NCBI GenBank assembly: GCA_013423385.1
Contig: BLZA01000030.1
Location: 1,257,168 to 1,321,167 of the forward strand
Reading direction: 5' to 3'
Source: Naganishia liquefaciens
Taxonomy: Eukaryota > Basidiomycota > Tremellomycetes > Filobasidiales > Filobasidiaceae
DNA: 64,000 nt
Shown here: positions 1 through 11,950 of the stretch, piece after piece
How positions within the stretch are numbered: the first letter of the stretch is position 1
How the letters are laid out: every line of letters starts with the position of its first letter
Notes under the pieces: generated by a model
What the model was told of the DNA's origin: nothing
Databases searched by the model: none
Seen by the model: only the letters and a program-made list of their open reading frames with translations
Translations under genes and position numbers: made by a program

Positions 1-2853
1 TTACACATTCGCCATGGGAGGGAAAGGCAATCAAAGGTTCACGTGGAACCGGTTCAAGTGCGCGATATCAGGCTCTTGCGTTCAAGGAGCAAGCTAATCT
101 GGTCTTTTTTCTCGACAGCCCCGGCACATCTGTCATCATTTCGCGAGCAGGCGGAACTGCAGACCCGATCAAAAAGCAACAGGGCAAGACCGCTAAAAGT
201 GCGGAAGTCTACAACACGGGATCCGTAATCAGCAAAACCCAGGGCAATGTCAAGGTATCTTTCGATGAACCGTTACCAGATGAAATCAATTCGCAATCTT
301 GGCGGTACGTATCGCATTCATATCGCATCATAGCCACTAAGCCCAAGTCATATGCAGTCTCGATATATGGACCAGCGATATTGTCATGCGTCGAGCCAAA
401 GAAGCGCTGGCAACTCTACATTATGATCCAATCGCCACCGATAGACACGAAGCAACCACTCTGGCTCCTTCGCCACCCTCGTCTGCGGTGCAGATCGCTT
501 TCGAGGAGGAGACAACGAAAGAGTCAAAACCAAAGACACTTCAAACGATGCTGGCCGGCACAGCTCTGCGATCTGTTTTGCTTAATGCTTTCGCTACGAA
601 GGATTCGGAGATCATCCTTTCTCCATCGCATGGTTTCTTCGCCGACAATCAGCTAATACAAAGCTGGTGTAGGAGACAACTTGTAGAAGGGAGGGAGCCA
701 CTGAGCATCGACGGTGATCCCCAGCTTGCCTTGAATACGAGTCAGCGGAAAGCAATAGCAATGATGCTGAGCAGTAACATGTCGCTTGTGCAAGGGGTAA
801 GTGTGAATTCATCGCGATTGTAGCCAGGAATGACCAATCTCTCTGTCATCATCACAGCCGCCCGGTACTGTGAGTCAGCATTCCATCTGTTTACTGCTCG
901 TATACATGCTGAATCTGAAGTCCTGCCTCTCAGGGAAAGACCAGAACCATCATAGAAACTCTGCATCTGCTTAAGGTAAGGACAACTGACTTTCGAGTAG
1001 TCTGCATCGATTGAACCCTCTCTACAAGATCCACTGGGAAGTTCCATATCCGATTCTCGTTAGCGCATACACCAATACGGCATGCGATAACCTAGCAGAA
1101 GGGATGCACAAACGTGGACTCAAAGTTTTGAGATATGGCTCTCAGTCTCGGATCCGTGAGGATCTGAAGGAAATGACGCTGGATTGGTACCTTGAGCAAC
1201 ACCCTCGAAAGAGATATCTGGATCGGCTCAAGGCCGAAATTTACAAAATGGTTAAGGGTAAGCTTTGTTCGTAACGGAAATCACCCGCTCTCGAGTTCTC
1301 AAAGTCTTCTCCCAGACGATCCGAAAAGGGATGTGTTGAGACGGCACTTATTCGGCATAGAACGGCGCATGATGTATGATGTATTGTTGGAAGTTGATGT
1401 GGTATGTTAGGGTCATCCTCGAAGCAGCGTTCATAGCTCAGCGGCCCGCTTCGTCAGGTCTGTGCCACGTGCATTTCATCCCGTGGTCGGCTGCTCGATG
1501 TAAGGATAACAGTTCTCGATCACCGCTGGAACGCTTATGCTGACTCGTAATCCGTTGAGATTGTCGATTTCCCAGTCGTGTTTCTGGATGAAGCAAGTAT
1601 GGCGACGGAGCCAAATGCCTTGATACCTCTCACGAAAGGAGTGAGTTCTCAGACCTGGCGCAGAGCATGGACTAATCCGCTCATGCACTTGTGTGTAGTG
1701 CCAACACGCTGCTCTAATAGGTGATCACAAGCAATTGCCGCCATTAGTAATCAGCAAGAAAGCCGCTGAGGGAGCTCTACATATCAGCTTGTTTGAACGG
1801 TTGATTAATGAGAACAGTAAGCGCCAGTAGCCTCGTTTGAGCCTTTCCTGACCTTCGGCTTTCTGGCAGGAATTCCATCGGTCATGCTTGATACTCAGTA
1901 TCGCATGCACCCTGATATTTCAGCGTTTCCCAACAAGGCATTCTACGACTCTCAATTGAAGGACGGTACGGCGGGCGGTAACGGCGTCGTCAAGTGTGGT
2001 TTAGAACCTCCAAAAAGCGCCTTCACAAGAAATGCAGAAGCGGGTTCTGACCGCACCGTGACTTTTCTCCATCACTGGGGACTCGAAAAGGCAAGGGCAA
2101 ATAGCGTCGAAAACGAAAGCGAGGCCAAGATCATATATGACGTCGTCGTGGATCTGCTCGCTCAAAATCCGGTATGTGACGAATGCTGCTCTAAAATTAT
2201 CTTACTGACAACATTCTTCGAATCAGGGACTCAGCGGGAAAGATATTGGCGTTATATCGCCGTATGCCGGACAAATATCACGTATCATGAATGAATTGCG
2301 ACACGACCCGAAGCGTCAAGTAGAGACGTGGAGCACGCTGGGGTCGAAGAGAGGAGGTGAAGTCGATGAAGTGGAGATTCACACGGTGGATGGATTCGAA
2401 GGCCGAGAAAAGCAAGTCATCATATTCTCCACCACTCGGTCGAATCCAGGGGATTCGATTGGATTCTTAAAGGACTGGAGGAGGATGAACGTAGGATTGA
2501 CGAGAGCCAAATCGGTGGGTATCGGCGTAATGATTGCACGACCCTGTATTTACAGAACCTTTCCAATTCAGGGCTTGATCATCGTTGGAAACCGTCACAC
2601 GTTAGGGAACGCTCGCCGGGATACCAACCTTACTGATGCCAAGTCAGGAGCGGAGTATTGGAGTGAATTGATCCGCGATCTTGATTCAAGGGGATCCATA
2701 ATCGAAGTGGATTGCGAAGGTGATGTCGCCATGTGGGGCGACCGAGAAGCCGATCAGCAGAACGAGCAGTTCCGTCAAGAGCTCGACTTGCTTGACGATA
2801 TTGAATACGGACATTTGTACGAGGAGCCATCAAAGATATCGATGGCGGCGTAA
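1..2853 (+). CDS. UPF1/IGHMBP2-like superfamily 1B helicase, 5' end outside the window
   Basis: ATP-dependent RNA/DNA helicase of the UPF1-like SF1B family. Exons that keep frame: <1-304, 376-796, 858-869, 934-975, 1029-1257, 1316-1401, 1458-1499, 1560-1640, 1699-1816, 1870-2171, 2227-2514, 2572-2853 (TAA). Helicase motifs appear in order after splicing: Q-like LNTSQRKAI, Walker A QGPPGTGKTRT, Ia LVSAYTNTACDNL, VCATCISS, Walker B VVFLDEAS, motif III GDHKQLPP, motif IV LDTQYRMHP, motif V TVDGFEGREKQVIIFSTTRS, motif VI NVGLTRAK. The upstream part (KEQANLVFFLDSPG) fits the beta-barrel insert of IGHMBP2/Hcs1-type enzymes. There is no cysteine-rich UPF1 domain in the visible part, so it is not Upf1 itself. 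The Walker A codons are split over three exons, one of 12 nt (858-869). The N-terminus lies upstream of position 1. The specific substrate cannot be told. Confidence 0.85.
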
Positions 2854-2990
2854 GTTACTCCCGCCTAGGTCACGGACACCAAGAGCGATATGTTTTGACC
2901 GTGATCTGAAGTCGAATCAAATCGCTTGATACCCTGTACCCGATCACACAAGTTGTATGCCACAGCAGCAGGAGCTATAATCTTTCATCC

Positions 2991-3161
2991 TTACTCGGCC
3001 AACATGCGAGTCTATCCTAAAGCAACAGGTCGAGAGCCTCGCACCAGCCGTTGACCAAGCAGGCAGCAAGGGTTTCTTGCAAGCTAACGAGGGCGTCGAA
3101 ATCCCACAAGGTCGAGGAGAACGCAATCCTCACATCGTTCGGTCACAAGTTCAGCGGGCGA
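2991..3161 (+). pseudogene. Relic of an aconitase gene segment
   Basis: Two blocks match the intact aconitase gene of this window on the same strand. Block 2991-3100 aligns with 6948-7060 (shared stretch acatgcgagtctatc; AGCAAGGGTTTCTT) and carries a 2-nt deletion relative to the gene. Block 3114-3161 aligns with about 7447-7494 (shared stretch GAGGAGAACGC, then ACATCGTTC). The 390 nt that separate the blocks in the gene are missing here. Identity is roughly 85 percent by eye. Frame is lost and there are no splice sites, so it is not a gene. It lies 3 kb upstream of the intact copy, between the helicase and the MFS transporter, and suggests an old local duplication of which only scraps remain. 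The remainder of 2854-3345 shows nothing else recognisable. Confidence 0.85.
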
Positions 3162-3345
3162 TATCGATGTTCGGTATTTGGTTAGCTACTTCGTCGGACT
3201 TGATCAGCTCGGGTTTCACCGGTACCCTTAATTAGGTCCCGCCGCCTCGATCGCTGAGAGAGCATTATGCAACGACAACATCACGTATCTGTATACCACA
3301 CAGCACTTAGTCCCCGTCTCCAACATCGTTCGCCAGTCTGACAAC

Positions 3346-5646
3346 ATGACGGAGGAAACAGCTTCCCTACGGTCACCTCCTAAGGAAAGAAGGCGAAGCC
3401 GAAGTAGATCCATTGCAAGCCAGAATTCTCTGGTCCGACCGGCACTGAGTTATGCTCATTCGTCAGGTAAGCCTTGGTTCTGTATCAATCCCGACGCCCA
3501 TGCTCATTCAACAGTCCCTGGCAGATCCACTGCTTGCCCTTGATCCTCCAAAACATCTCGCTCCTAATCAAGCTTTGTGGCGGCGGATTTTCCATGTCCG
3601 ACACTACCCGCGGCAATTATTATTTCCACTTATGTGCCTGAGTATCTGCCTGAATGCCATCACGACGAACGGTGTTTATGCTTGGCCACAATATGGGCCA
3701 GTGGTGGTCGAGAATCTTGGAATGACAGTAACGCAGGGACAAACTATCGTCTTGGGTGGAATATGCGGAACCTACCTCATGGCTGCGCCGGTAGGACGGT
3801 TATGTGACCTCAAGGGACCTAGATTGTAAGCATCGCAGAGGTCTGTAGGTTGCCGGGTTCTCATCATTGCTACCAAAGCGCCTCCTTCCTGTCCGCTATC
3901 CTGTCGTTCGTGGGCTACCAGGGTTTCGCCTATACTCTCTCCCGAGGTTCCGTACCGTTTATCGGATCGGACGAATACAACCCGGAACTCGATAAACAGG
4001 CTACTCCGATTGCGCTGGCGATCATGTTTTTCCTTGTCGGAGCAGCCGCTATCGGCTCATACTTCTCCGCCCTCACCACCGCCACTCTCAACTTTCCAAA
4101 GTTTCCTACGCTCGCTCTCAGCATTCCGCTCAGTTTCCTTGGACTCAGTAGTTTGTTTTTGAGTAGTCTGGGCAGGCTCCCTTGGTTTCAGGAGGACCTG
4201 TCAGAGGCTGGACAGGGCAAGGAGCTAAATCCGGTCAAGTTTCTCCGCTTCATCGGTACTATCGTGCCCATCGTCAATCTGTTCGCCGGTATATTCTTGA
4301 TCGTCATTCCGCCTGCTATACCTGAGGATCTTCTGCCTCAAGGTGATGTCGACCCGGAAGTGTTCGAGGACGACGAGAGAAACGACGCCCTAGAACCCCC
4401 GGATTTATCGCGGTCCTTCCTGTCGTATCGATCAGCAGCTTCAGAGGATATCCGTCATCTGGCAGAAAGGACGCCACTGCTCATCGGAGGACCGGAGGCA
4501 CTATATGCCGCAGTGAGGGAAGAGGAACAACCCATGCTCAGTCGCACTCAGTCGAAAGCCTCATCACGTCGTCCACCACGAGAAGCCATACTTTCGGGAA
4601 TGGAGGAAAGCAATGCCCTCGAACGACAGACAGCAGAAGTGCTGCCAGAGCATGTACACTGGACGGCGAACACGATTCTCAAAGACAAGGGCTTGTGGGG
4701 ATTTGGAATCGTGCTTGTCCTGGCCATCGGTCCAGTACGTGAGGCGCATTGCTATATCGACTTGATGCTGAATCCTATTTAGGCCGAAATGACCTTGACG
4801 AGTATCGGATCGATTCTGGAGTCACTGTTGGCGTCTCCAACCCACCCCAGCCACATAATAGCCGATTTCCTGCTAGCTCAAGGTTCGAATCCAGCAAGAT
4901 TGATCTCGACCGCCACCTCTAAATCCAATGCGCTCGCGCTCCGATCAAAACACATTATCTTTCTGTCGATCTCTTCCACCCTTGCGCGGCTGTTAGTCGG
5001 TGCCGTAGCCGATTACCTTTCGCCTGTCGTCGAGACTCAAGCGGAAACTCGTCGACGAGGCCTTAGCGCCAAGCGATCAACACTGACGGTCTTGTGTATG
5101 GCAATTGAGACGGCGGTATATGTTTATACCGCTGCTTTCTTGGAAACCGAGAAAGGCCTCTGGGTGTTAAGCGCCGGAATGGGAGCAATGTACGGAGCGA
5201 TTTTTACATTAACGTGAGTGCCAAATGCTAGCCGGAAACCGATTTCGTGTTTGACCGGCTACTATAGGCCGGCGATCACGAGTAAACACTTTGGACCGGC
5301 ACATTTCGGATTATCTTGGGGGATGCTCTCCGTAAGTCGGCTCATTCGCACTCAAAATTTCAGGCTGACGCGAAACGATATCCAGTACTTTTCGGCGTTT
5401 GGCTCTGTAGTCTACTCTGTAAGTCGCCCTGGAGCCTAACAAGACGCCCTTCTCACTTCTAGTCCATCCCAGTATTACCTCTTTGCATATGTGGCAGAAT
5501 ACCAGGCAGAACGGCAGGCGAATGGGGGAGACGCAACTAGTTGTGTGGGTCCTGCATGTTTCCAACTGACCTACTGGGTTTGTGCTGCATCTTCAGCGGT
5601 AGCGTTAGTAGAGATGTTGATTCTGGGCTACCGGTGGAAGTTGTAA
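3346..5646 (+). CDS. MCH1: MFS transporter, MCH1/nodulin-like
   Basis: Putative multi-pass transporter of the monocarboxylate-like MFS group (MCH1 in yeasts; no substrate is proven for the family). Exons 3346-3466, 3525-3825, 3879-4734, 4783-5213, 5268-5331, 5386-5418, 5473-5646 close in frame and give 659 residues. The N-terminus is basic and Ser-rich. Helices begin near residue 65; the loop GRLCDLKGPR after the second or third helix is the classic MFS G-x-L-x-D-x-x-G-x-R motif. A long acidic loop (about residues 250-390, DPEVFEDDERND region) separates the two halves, as in MCH1. The second half contains SSTLARLLVGAVADYLSP, the repeated MFS signature. One exon is only 33 nt. Placement within the nodulin-like subfamily rests on overall layout, so the symbol is tentative. 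Confidence 0.7.
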
Positions 5647-5977
5647 GAATAGACATGATGACTACCTGAGAATCAAATGACGACTACGAGCCATCCGAGA
5701 AGCAGTAGGGTCTTCAGGAAGAACCCGCCGCTGATCCCGCCATCATCCGCCGTGCATCCGACTTCCGGAACCCGAAAAGCCATCCCTCCTTGACGAGATC
5801 GGCCGGAAATAACGACAAAGTCAACAGATCGGATGCAAACTTTTTGTGTTTCACGAGTCGGGCCAATCGACGGGGGCGCAATTTCGCTGCGATAGCGAAT
5901 GCCCTGTTGCCACAACGCCCCTTGAAGACTATCTGTCAACCGGTCACTCCGCTCCCCTTTCACCTCATTCGCTCAAG
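5647..5977. promoter_or_regulatory. Spacer and presumed aconitase promoter
   Basis: This 331-nt gap joins the 3' end of the MFS transporter and the 5' end of aconitase, both on the plus strand. It should hold the transporter terminator and the aconitase promoter and leader. It contains pyrimidine-rich stretches but no TATA box or operator that I can name. Confidence 0.35.
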
Positions 5978-8421
5978 ATGGCTTCCCGCTTCGCGAGCCG
6001 ACCTCTGAAGAGCGCGACGTCTGTTGCTCGACTGGGCCGAAGAAATCTCGCCACACCTGCAGCAACGCCTCTGCAGGAACGAGACTGCCGTTCAATCACT
6101 CCCCCGTACGAAAAATTATTGGCGACTCTGCAGGATGTTCGAAAGGTCTTGCCTCAAGGTACCAAGTTGACCCTTGCGGAGAAGATCCTGTACAGTCACG
6201 TACGCTCCGTGGATGACTTGGCTGGAGCCAAGGATTTGGGGGACATCAGGGGTCAGCGGTACTTGAAGTTGGCGCCGGATAGGGTGGCAATGCAGGTGAG
6301 TACTACTGTACAGGAACCGAGTCGGTGAACTGAACGCGCTTCCTGCTCCAGGATGCCTCTGCCCAAATGGCCCTTTTGCAGTTCATGTCATGTGGATTGC
6401 CATCCTGCGCTGTTCCAGCATCAATCCACTGCGACCACTTGATTCAAGCTCAACAGGGCGCAGCGGCAGATTTGGCTCGGGCACTCGTAGGCAGCCAGGA
6501 AATTTTCGATTTCCTCGAGTCAGCCGCCAAGAAGTACGGTATCGAGTTCCACAAGCCTGGTGCCGGTATCATTCATCAGACCGTGCTCGAGCAATACGCC
6601 GCTCCCGGTTTACTCATGCTTGGAACCGACTCGCATACCCCGAACGCCGGTGGACTTGGTATGCTGGCTATCGGTGTCGGTGGCGCGGATGCAGTAGACG
6701 CCTTGTCGGGAACCCCTTGGGAATTGAAGGCTCCGCAAGTCTTGGGTGTCAAGCTTACAGGCGAAATGAACGGATGGACCAGTCCCAAGGACCTGATCCT
6801 TCACCTGGCCGGCAAGCTTACTGTCAAGGGCGGTACCGGCCGCATCATCGAATACTTTGGTCCCGGGGTCGAGCGACAATCGTGTACCGGCCTGGCCACC
6901 ATTGCCAACATGGGCGCCGAAGTCGGTGCCACAACGTCAACTTTCCCTTACTCGGACAACATGCGAGTCTATCTTGAAGCGACAGGTCGAGCGCCAGTCG
7001 CGCGAGCCGCCGATCAAGCAGCCAGCAAGGGTTTCTTACAAGCTGACGAGGGCGCCGAATATGATCAGGTCATCGAGATCAACCTTTCAGAGTTGGAGCC
7101 TCATCTTAATGGACCATTCACGCCCGACTTGGCCACACCTCTGTCCAAGTTCGGGGAGTTCATCGAATCGAATGGATGGAAGGACGAGCTGACGTCGGCA
7201 TTGATCGGTTCTTGCACCAACTCGAGCTATGAAGACATGAGCCGAGTAGCTTCCATTGCCGACCAAGCCCGAGCGCAAGGTCTGAAGAGCAAGGTCCCTT
7301 TCCTGGTTACGCCCGGATCTGAACTGATCCGCGCGACCATCGAGCGCGACGGAATACAGGAAAAACTGGAAGGCGTTGGTGCTACGGTCTTGGCAAATGC
7401 CTGTGGACCTTGTGTGGGTCAATGGGACCGTCAGGAGAAAAAGGGGGAGGAGAACGCCATCCTTACATCGTTCAACCGCAATTTCCGAGGGCGACAGGAT
7501 AGCAATCCGCTCACACGCAACTTCTTAGCGTCTCCGGAAGTGGTAACAGCCATGTCCTTTGCTGGAACATTGTCCTTCAACCCCATGACCGACTCTATCG
7601 ACACGCCGAATGGCCCCTTCAAATTCTCTCCGCCAAATGGCTCTACCCTTCCCGAGAAAGGATTTGCTCCAGGAGATCTGTCCTATCGCCCATCGCCATC
7701 GCCTGTGCCTCAGCCCGAGCAAGAAATCGTGATCTCCCCCAACTCGCAGCGACTCGAGCTTCTCGAACCTTTCCCTTCGCCATTCCCTGCCGATGGCAGC
7801 CGGCTGGAGCTGCCGGTGATGAAGTGTCTCATGCGAGTTAGAGGAAAGTGCACGACCGACCACATTTCTGCTGCCGGACCTTGGCTCAAGTACAAGGGAC
7901 ATTTGACCAACATTGCCGAAAACACGCTCATCACCGCTGTGAATGACGAAGGCGGTGAAGTCAACGTTGCCTTTGACACACAAGGCCAAGATACGATTCC
8001 CAACGTTATGAAGCGACACAAGGCTGCTGGACAGCCGTGGATGCTTGTCGTCGACGAGAATTATGGTGAAGGTTCTGCCCGAGAGCATGCCGCCCTTCAG
8101 CCCCGATTTTACGGATGCAACTTGATCGTTGCGCGGTCTTTCGCACGAATCCACGAAACTAACCTAAAGAAGCAGGCCATCCTCCCCCTCTGGCTGTCGG
8201 ACAAGGCAGATTACGCCAAGATTTCGGCCATGGATACCGTCGAGACCGAGGGACTAGCCAATTTGCTGAACGGGGACGTAAATGCACAGGTGACCCTCAA
8301 GGTCACCAAGCCTTCCGGCGAGGTTGAACGCATACCCACCAGGCACACCCTCTCTGCCGATCAAGTCAACTGGCTCAGAGCAGGAAGTGCGCTGAACTAC
8401 ATTGCGCAGACTGCGGCATAA
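5978..8421 (+). CDS. Mitochondrial aconitate hydratase
   Basis: Converts citrate to isocitrate through cis-aconitate in the mitochondrial matrix; one paralogue in fungi (Aco2) serves the homoaconitate step of lysine synthesis. Two exons, 5978-6295 and 6352-8421, encode 795 residues. The first 35 residues are rich in Arg, Ser and Ala and lack acids, as in a mitochondrial presequence. The [4Fe-4S] ligands are visible: Cys394 in IGSCTNSS and Cys457/Cys460 in NACGPCVGQW, spaced as in yeast Aco1. Also present are DRVAMQDASAQMALLQ, GTDSHTPNAGGLGM, and the swivel-domain loop ENYGEGSAREHAAL. The C-terminal domain reads ALQPRFYGCNLIVARSFARI, which differs from the ALEPRFLGG form I associate with Aco1, so this may be the Aco2 type; I cannot settle this without a tree. 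A relic of the same gene lies at 2991-3161. Confidence 0.93.
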
Positions 8422-8551
8422 AAGCGATAATGGAAATCGCAATCTCGATGGAAAGGTTGTAGTTCAAGTTCTTTGATATACCCTGGGATTCGTGGTCTCC
8501 GATGTATCTATAGAATTATAAGGGTGCATCTTGTGCGCGATTTTTCATGGC

Positions 8552-10715
8552 TCAGTCTTGGCCTTTGTCTAATTGTAGAGGTACAGCTGCTTTCAGTATC
8601 GCTTCGACAAGAGTCAGCAGCAAATTGGCGTTTGCAGTAGGGTTCGAGAAAACGTTGAGCGCGTTTCGGATCGTCTTTTGTTGCGCGGTTTGGCTCGTGC
8701 CGAGTAATAGGAATTTGGCAATGGCTTCGAATGGTCAGGATTGGTCAAGAGACCCTTAACGGTCTTCAACTCACTCGGTATGCGGTCGTGTAAACAGCGC
8801 TCCAAGTCTTGCCGCATGCCCTCAACTTCTTCTTCTGAAGGCTCTGGGATCGAAGGCGCGAGAACTCCATCGGGAAAGAGGGTGCCTGTCAATTTGGCGA
8901 CAGCCCACGCGGCGGAGTCCAAGTTGAGGACCCCGGCAAAGACATCTTTTGCAAGGCTGTTTAGTTCGGTCAGAATTCTGAATCCCAACCTACTTTTCTA
9001 ATGAGACACTGACTTATCTACCCTTCTTGAGCTCCCAATATACCCCATTTTACCAATCATCCACAATTCCCGTGTCGCAAAGGCTGGTTCAGCAGATAAC
9101 AGGGCGGACGAAGCCTCTATCCAGGGTTCGAAAAGGTAATGTGAACGTCCTTCTTCCATTACCTTGGCGTCCACCGGTTGCGAATCCGCCTGTAAAGCCT
9201 TCAACAAAGTTGTGGCAAAGGTTGCCACTATAAAGATGCAGGTGGCCGTAATCACTCTGAGAACACGGGCGAATAAAGCAAAGTATGGTGCGATGGAGAT
9301 TGCCGTTCTATCTTGAACAGCGATCAATATGTCTGGCTTTATAGGCGGCTGTGTATCTTGATCGGGCCCTTTACTGCATTCCGGAGCGTATCGGGGATGA
9401 ACGTCTCGAGTTGAATGCTCGTTTCCGAACAAATTGAGCCCAAGACGCCATATGAACGATGGCTCCGAGCATATTCTAAGCACATTCCCTAAGACAGCGT
9501 TGCCGAGCACCTCGGCCACCATTGTTCGCTCCGCTTTCGAGGCGTAATCCTGTGGAGGGAGATGCCTTCGTATAAAGTAATCCGCGAGTCTCGAAAGGTA
9601 CTCTGGTGACGGTTCGTAGGACTGGCTTGGTGAGAGTCCGTAAGGCTCCAGTTTCGAATTCGTCTCATTGCGCATTCCTGACGTAGTCCCAGAGGATCCT
9701 GCACCTGGAATTCGTGGGGGTAAAGCGGTTATCGAACTGGAGAGGGCGTCCGCCAACGATTCATCTATAGCGCGAGTTTTCGGCTGCCTGCGGATTTCGA
9801 CAAGGTCAGTCTGCGTTGGAATCATCGGATCGGGGCCTTGAATGCCAGCCAATGGATGGTCCGCAATGCGCATGCCTGGATGAGGAGCATAGAGCTGATA
9901 CTGCTGCGCCAGGATGGATACCGATGGCGACCGCTCGCTTGAACCGTTTCCTTCCGAAGCATCGCCCGGCCGCTCATGTTTTGGAGCCACCATTTCCAAT
10001 AGCTGCATCGTGTCGACATCCTCTTGAGCCCTACGGTATGCCTTGATATGTCGCTCGAATATCGTAGGCGCAGTAGTAAACAGGAAATCATCGAGACTAT
10101 GCTGGGTGCCATCTCGTGCTTGATGTTGTCGCGTCAAGTCACTGATTATCGATTCCAGGAATGCAATAATGGTGTCACGAGCCGCGTTGACGAAGCTTTG
10201 ATCTCGAGGCGATATGTATGTGTACCAGCTTGTCTACGTATTCCCGCATCAACGGTGGGCTGGAACGCGTAACTCTAGAAGGCTTACGATGTATAGCTTG
10301 ACAACAATTTCGACCAGGTCACGTAGTCTTTGCCTGCGAGTCAGCATTGGTGAGCAAATTCAAGCCCTTTCTCGGCTTACGCAAATCGCAGGTTATCAAT
10401 CCCCTGAATAGGGTCGGCTGATGCATTCCGGCGAACGTCCGGCATCCTGATTCATCCCACGTCCAAAGGTCCACTGGTAGTTACCGATCGAAGCTGAATC
10501 TTGCGTTCTTCATTATTGTAATTCCTGACAGATCTTTGGCTTCTTGGTTTATTCCGCCTTCGAGGAGACAGACATATTGTTTCGTAATTGAGGACCAATG
10601 GTAAATCCCTCGTTATAAGTCTGTACTGGAGGCTGCTGTCATGTCTGTCTGTGAGACCAACCTCCTCGATCGCAAGAATCAACAACGCCGTTGCCCGTTT
10701 CGCCGCTTCACTCAA
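8552..10715 (-). CDS. PXA-domain membrane protein
   Basis: Membrane-associated protein with a PXA domain, the sorting-nexin-associated module of endosomal or ER proteins; fungal members are poorly characterised. Firm exons on the minus strand: 10333-10288, 10233-9044, 8989-8761, 8674-8552 (stop at 8552). The PXA core reads RLRDLVEIVVKLY, then SWYTYISPRDQSFVNAARD, then SRLADYFIRRHLPPQDYASK and VLGNVLRICS. A hydrophobic segment follows about 100 residues later (around VITATCIFIVATF), and the last exons encode an amphipathic, helix-rich tail ending LDKGQD. The 5' part is unresolved: an open frame from an ATG at 10715 (MSEAAKRATALLIL) is a reasonable first exon, but I could not close its junction to 10333. 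The 3' end is convergent with aconitase, 130 nt away. Confidence 0.65.
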
Positions 10716-11041
10716 TGACTGACGTTACTTCGAGGCCCTTATTTCCTATATTCTGACAGCTATTCTGACTGTTGAGTGTTGACACGCTAAAGCTGCTGGT
10801 TTCTCAAACTTATAAAATATGACTTTTGCTATATTTTTTTTAGCATTCTGACGTTGAAGCAATCAAGTGCCGCAGACCACGAGGCCATATGTGTACAAAA
10901 GCTTGTTGGCTTAAAGACCCACGCTGCAGACATGGGCGCAGATGAACCGAGGATATACAATATCCAAAAAGGGACATTCCCGTCCTTGTTGACAATCATT
11001 GCGTGTGAGCGTTCCGCAGAAGGGATTTTATGGAATCTTAT
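10716..11041. other. Intergenic, AT-richer
   Basis: This 326-nt gap lies between the 5' region of the PXA gene and the 3' end of the next minus-strand gene. It contains a T-run (tattttttttagc, near 10832) and a tataaaatatg stretch at about 10811. On the minus strand these lie upstream of the PXA gene and may belong to its promoter. No gene is seen. Confidence 0.35.
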
Positions 11042-11950
11042 TCATGAGCTATTTGGCACAGCTTTTGGTTGGGGTGGAGCCCGATCAACCCAGACAGCCT
11101 GATCAGGTCAGGTTGGAGTATAAGCGATCTGGATTACCCTGACGTGTGTTCGACTCACCATCATTTTGACCGACTCTTCCCCATCTTCTGTGAGGATGAC
11201 CTGTGTGCGATCGGCGTCCACACTTGGACTGTTCACCCAGCGTCTGATCTGATCCATCTTGGCTCCAGATACATGATATTCCTTGTATAACTTGGCAGTC
11301 GACTCGCCTTCCGGCAAGGTCTTGAGTCTATCAAGCAGGGAGGATAGCAAGGAGGCGGTGAGATGATTCGGTGGCGGAGCGGCTGAAGTCGAAGTGTAGT
11401 CGTCCGATCTGGACATCATAGTCCGCAAAGCCGAGGATTGCTATACGCCGGAGAGCATATAGCAGTGCACAAAGTCAGCGATGAGGCATACAGCAAAGGC
11501 GCCGCAGCAACGTGCCTTTTCAAACGACGTTCCCGGTTTCGGCACTGCGACTTGTCCGAGTCTACTCAGATTTGCCAAAAAGTCTGGATCCACTCCGTCT
11601 CTCATGATCGCTATACATGTCCATCAGCCCTTTCCCAAAGTCCTCTGCGAGAGTAAGCGCTCGTGATACCCACTGTCATCCTTGACCTCGCTAGCTTGGG
11701 AGTTTGAGATTTTCCTGCCTGTATAGTTTTCGGTGCCCGCACCTGATGGCTGGATCACCTTGTAATCTGGCGCTCCTCTAGGCGACTTGGTCGCGTCTCC
11801 TGATGGTCCACGGCTCGGAGGCGGGACCTTGTCGGCACCGAGAGGCAGGACACCATCGGGATACTTGAAATCAGGCGCTCTTCTCGCGCCCGCCCATGCC
11901 GGAGGGGACTTTGGAAGCTGCCGTGCCGCTTTGCTCGAGGAGGAACCCAT
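11042..11950 (-). CDS. Small conserved fungal protein, putatively N-myristoylated, function unknown
   Basis: The protein begins MGSSSSKAARQLP, a strong N-myristoylation signal (Gly2, Ser6 and a basic patch), so a membrane-attached protein is likely. It is basic and Pro-rich for about 75 residues, then carries IMRDGVDPDFLANLSRLGQV, which resembles a motif I recall from unannotated proteins across fungi. The C-terminal half (SSLLDRLKTLPEGE, KLYKEYHVSGAKMDQIRRWV) looks like a helix-turn-helix-type helical domain. Four exons fit: the first ends where GTGGGT follows codon GAC-A; the second starts after TATAG; the third begins QSSALRTMMSRSD; the last reads AVWVDRAPPQP and stops at 11042. No biochemical role is known to me. 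It is divergent from CnxE with a 271-nt spacer. Confidence 0.6.

Noticed and set aside
4881-4900. tRNA B-box-like sequence GGTTCGAATCC
   Set aside because: It lies in the coding frame of the MFS transporter (QGSNPARL) and no A-box or acceptor stem surrounds it.
7525-8154. 209-codon antisense frame over aconitase
   Set aside because: It is the shadow of a GC-biased real gene; no family resemblance and no splice or promoter signals.
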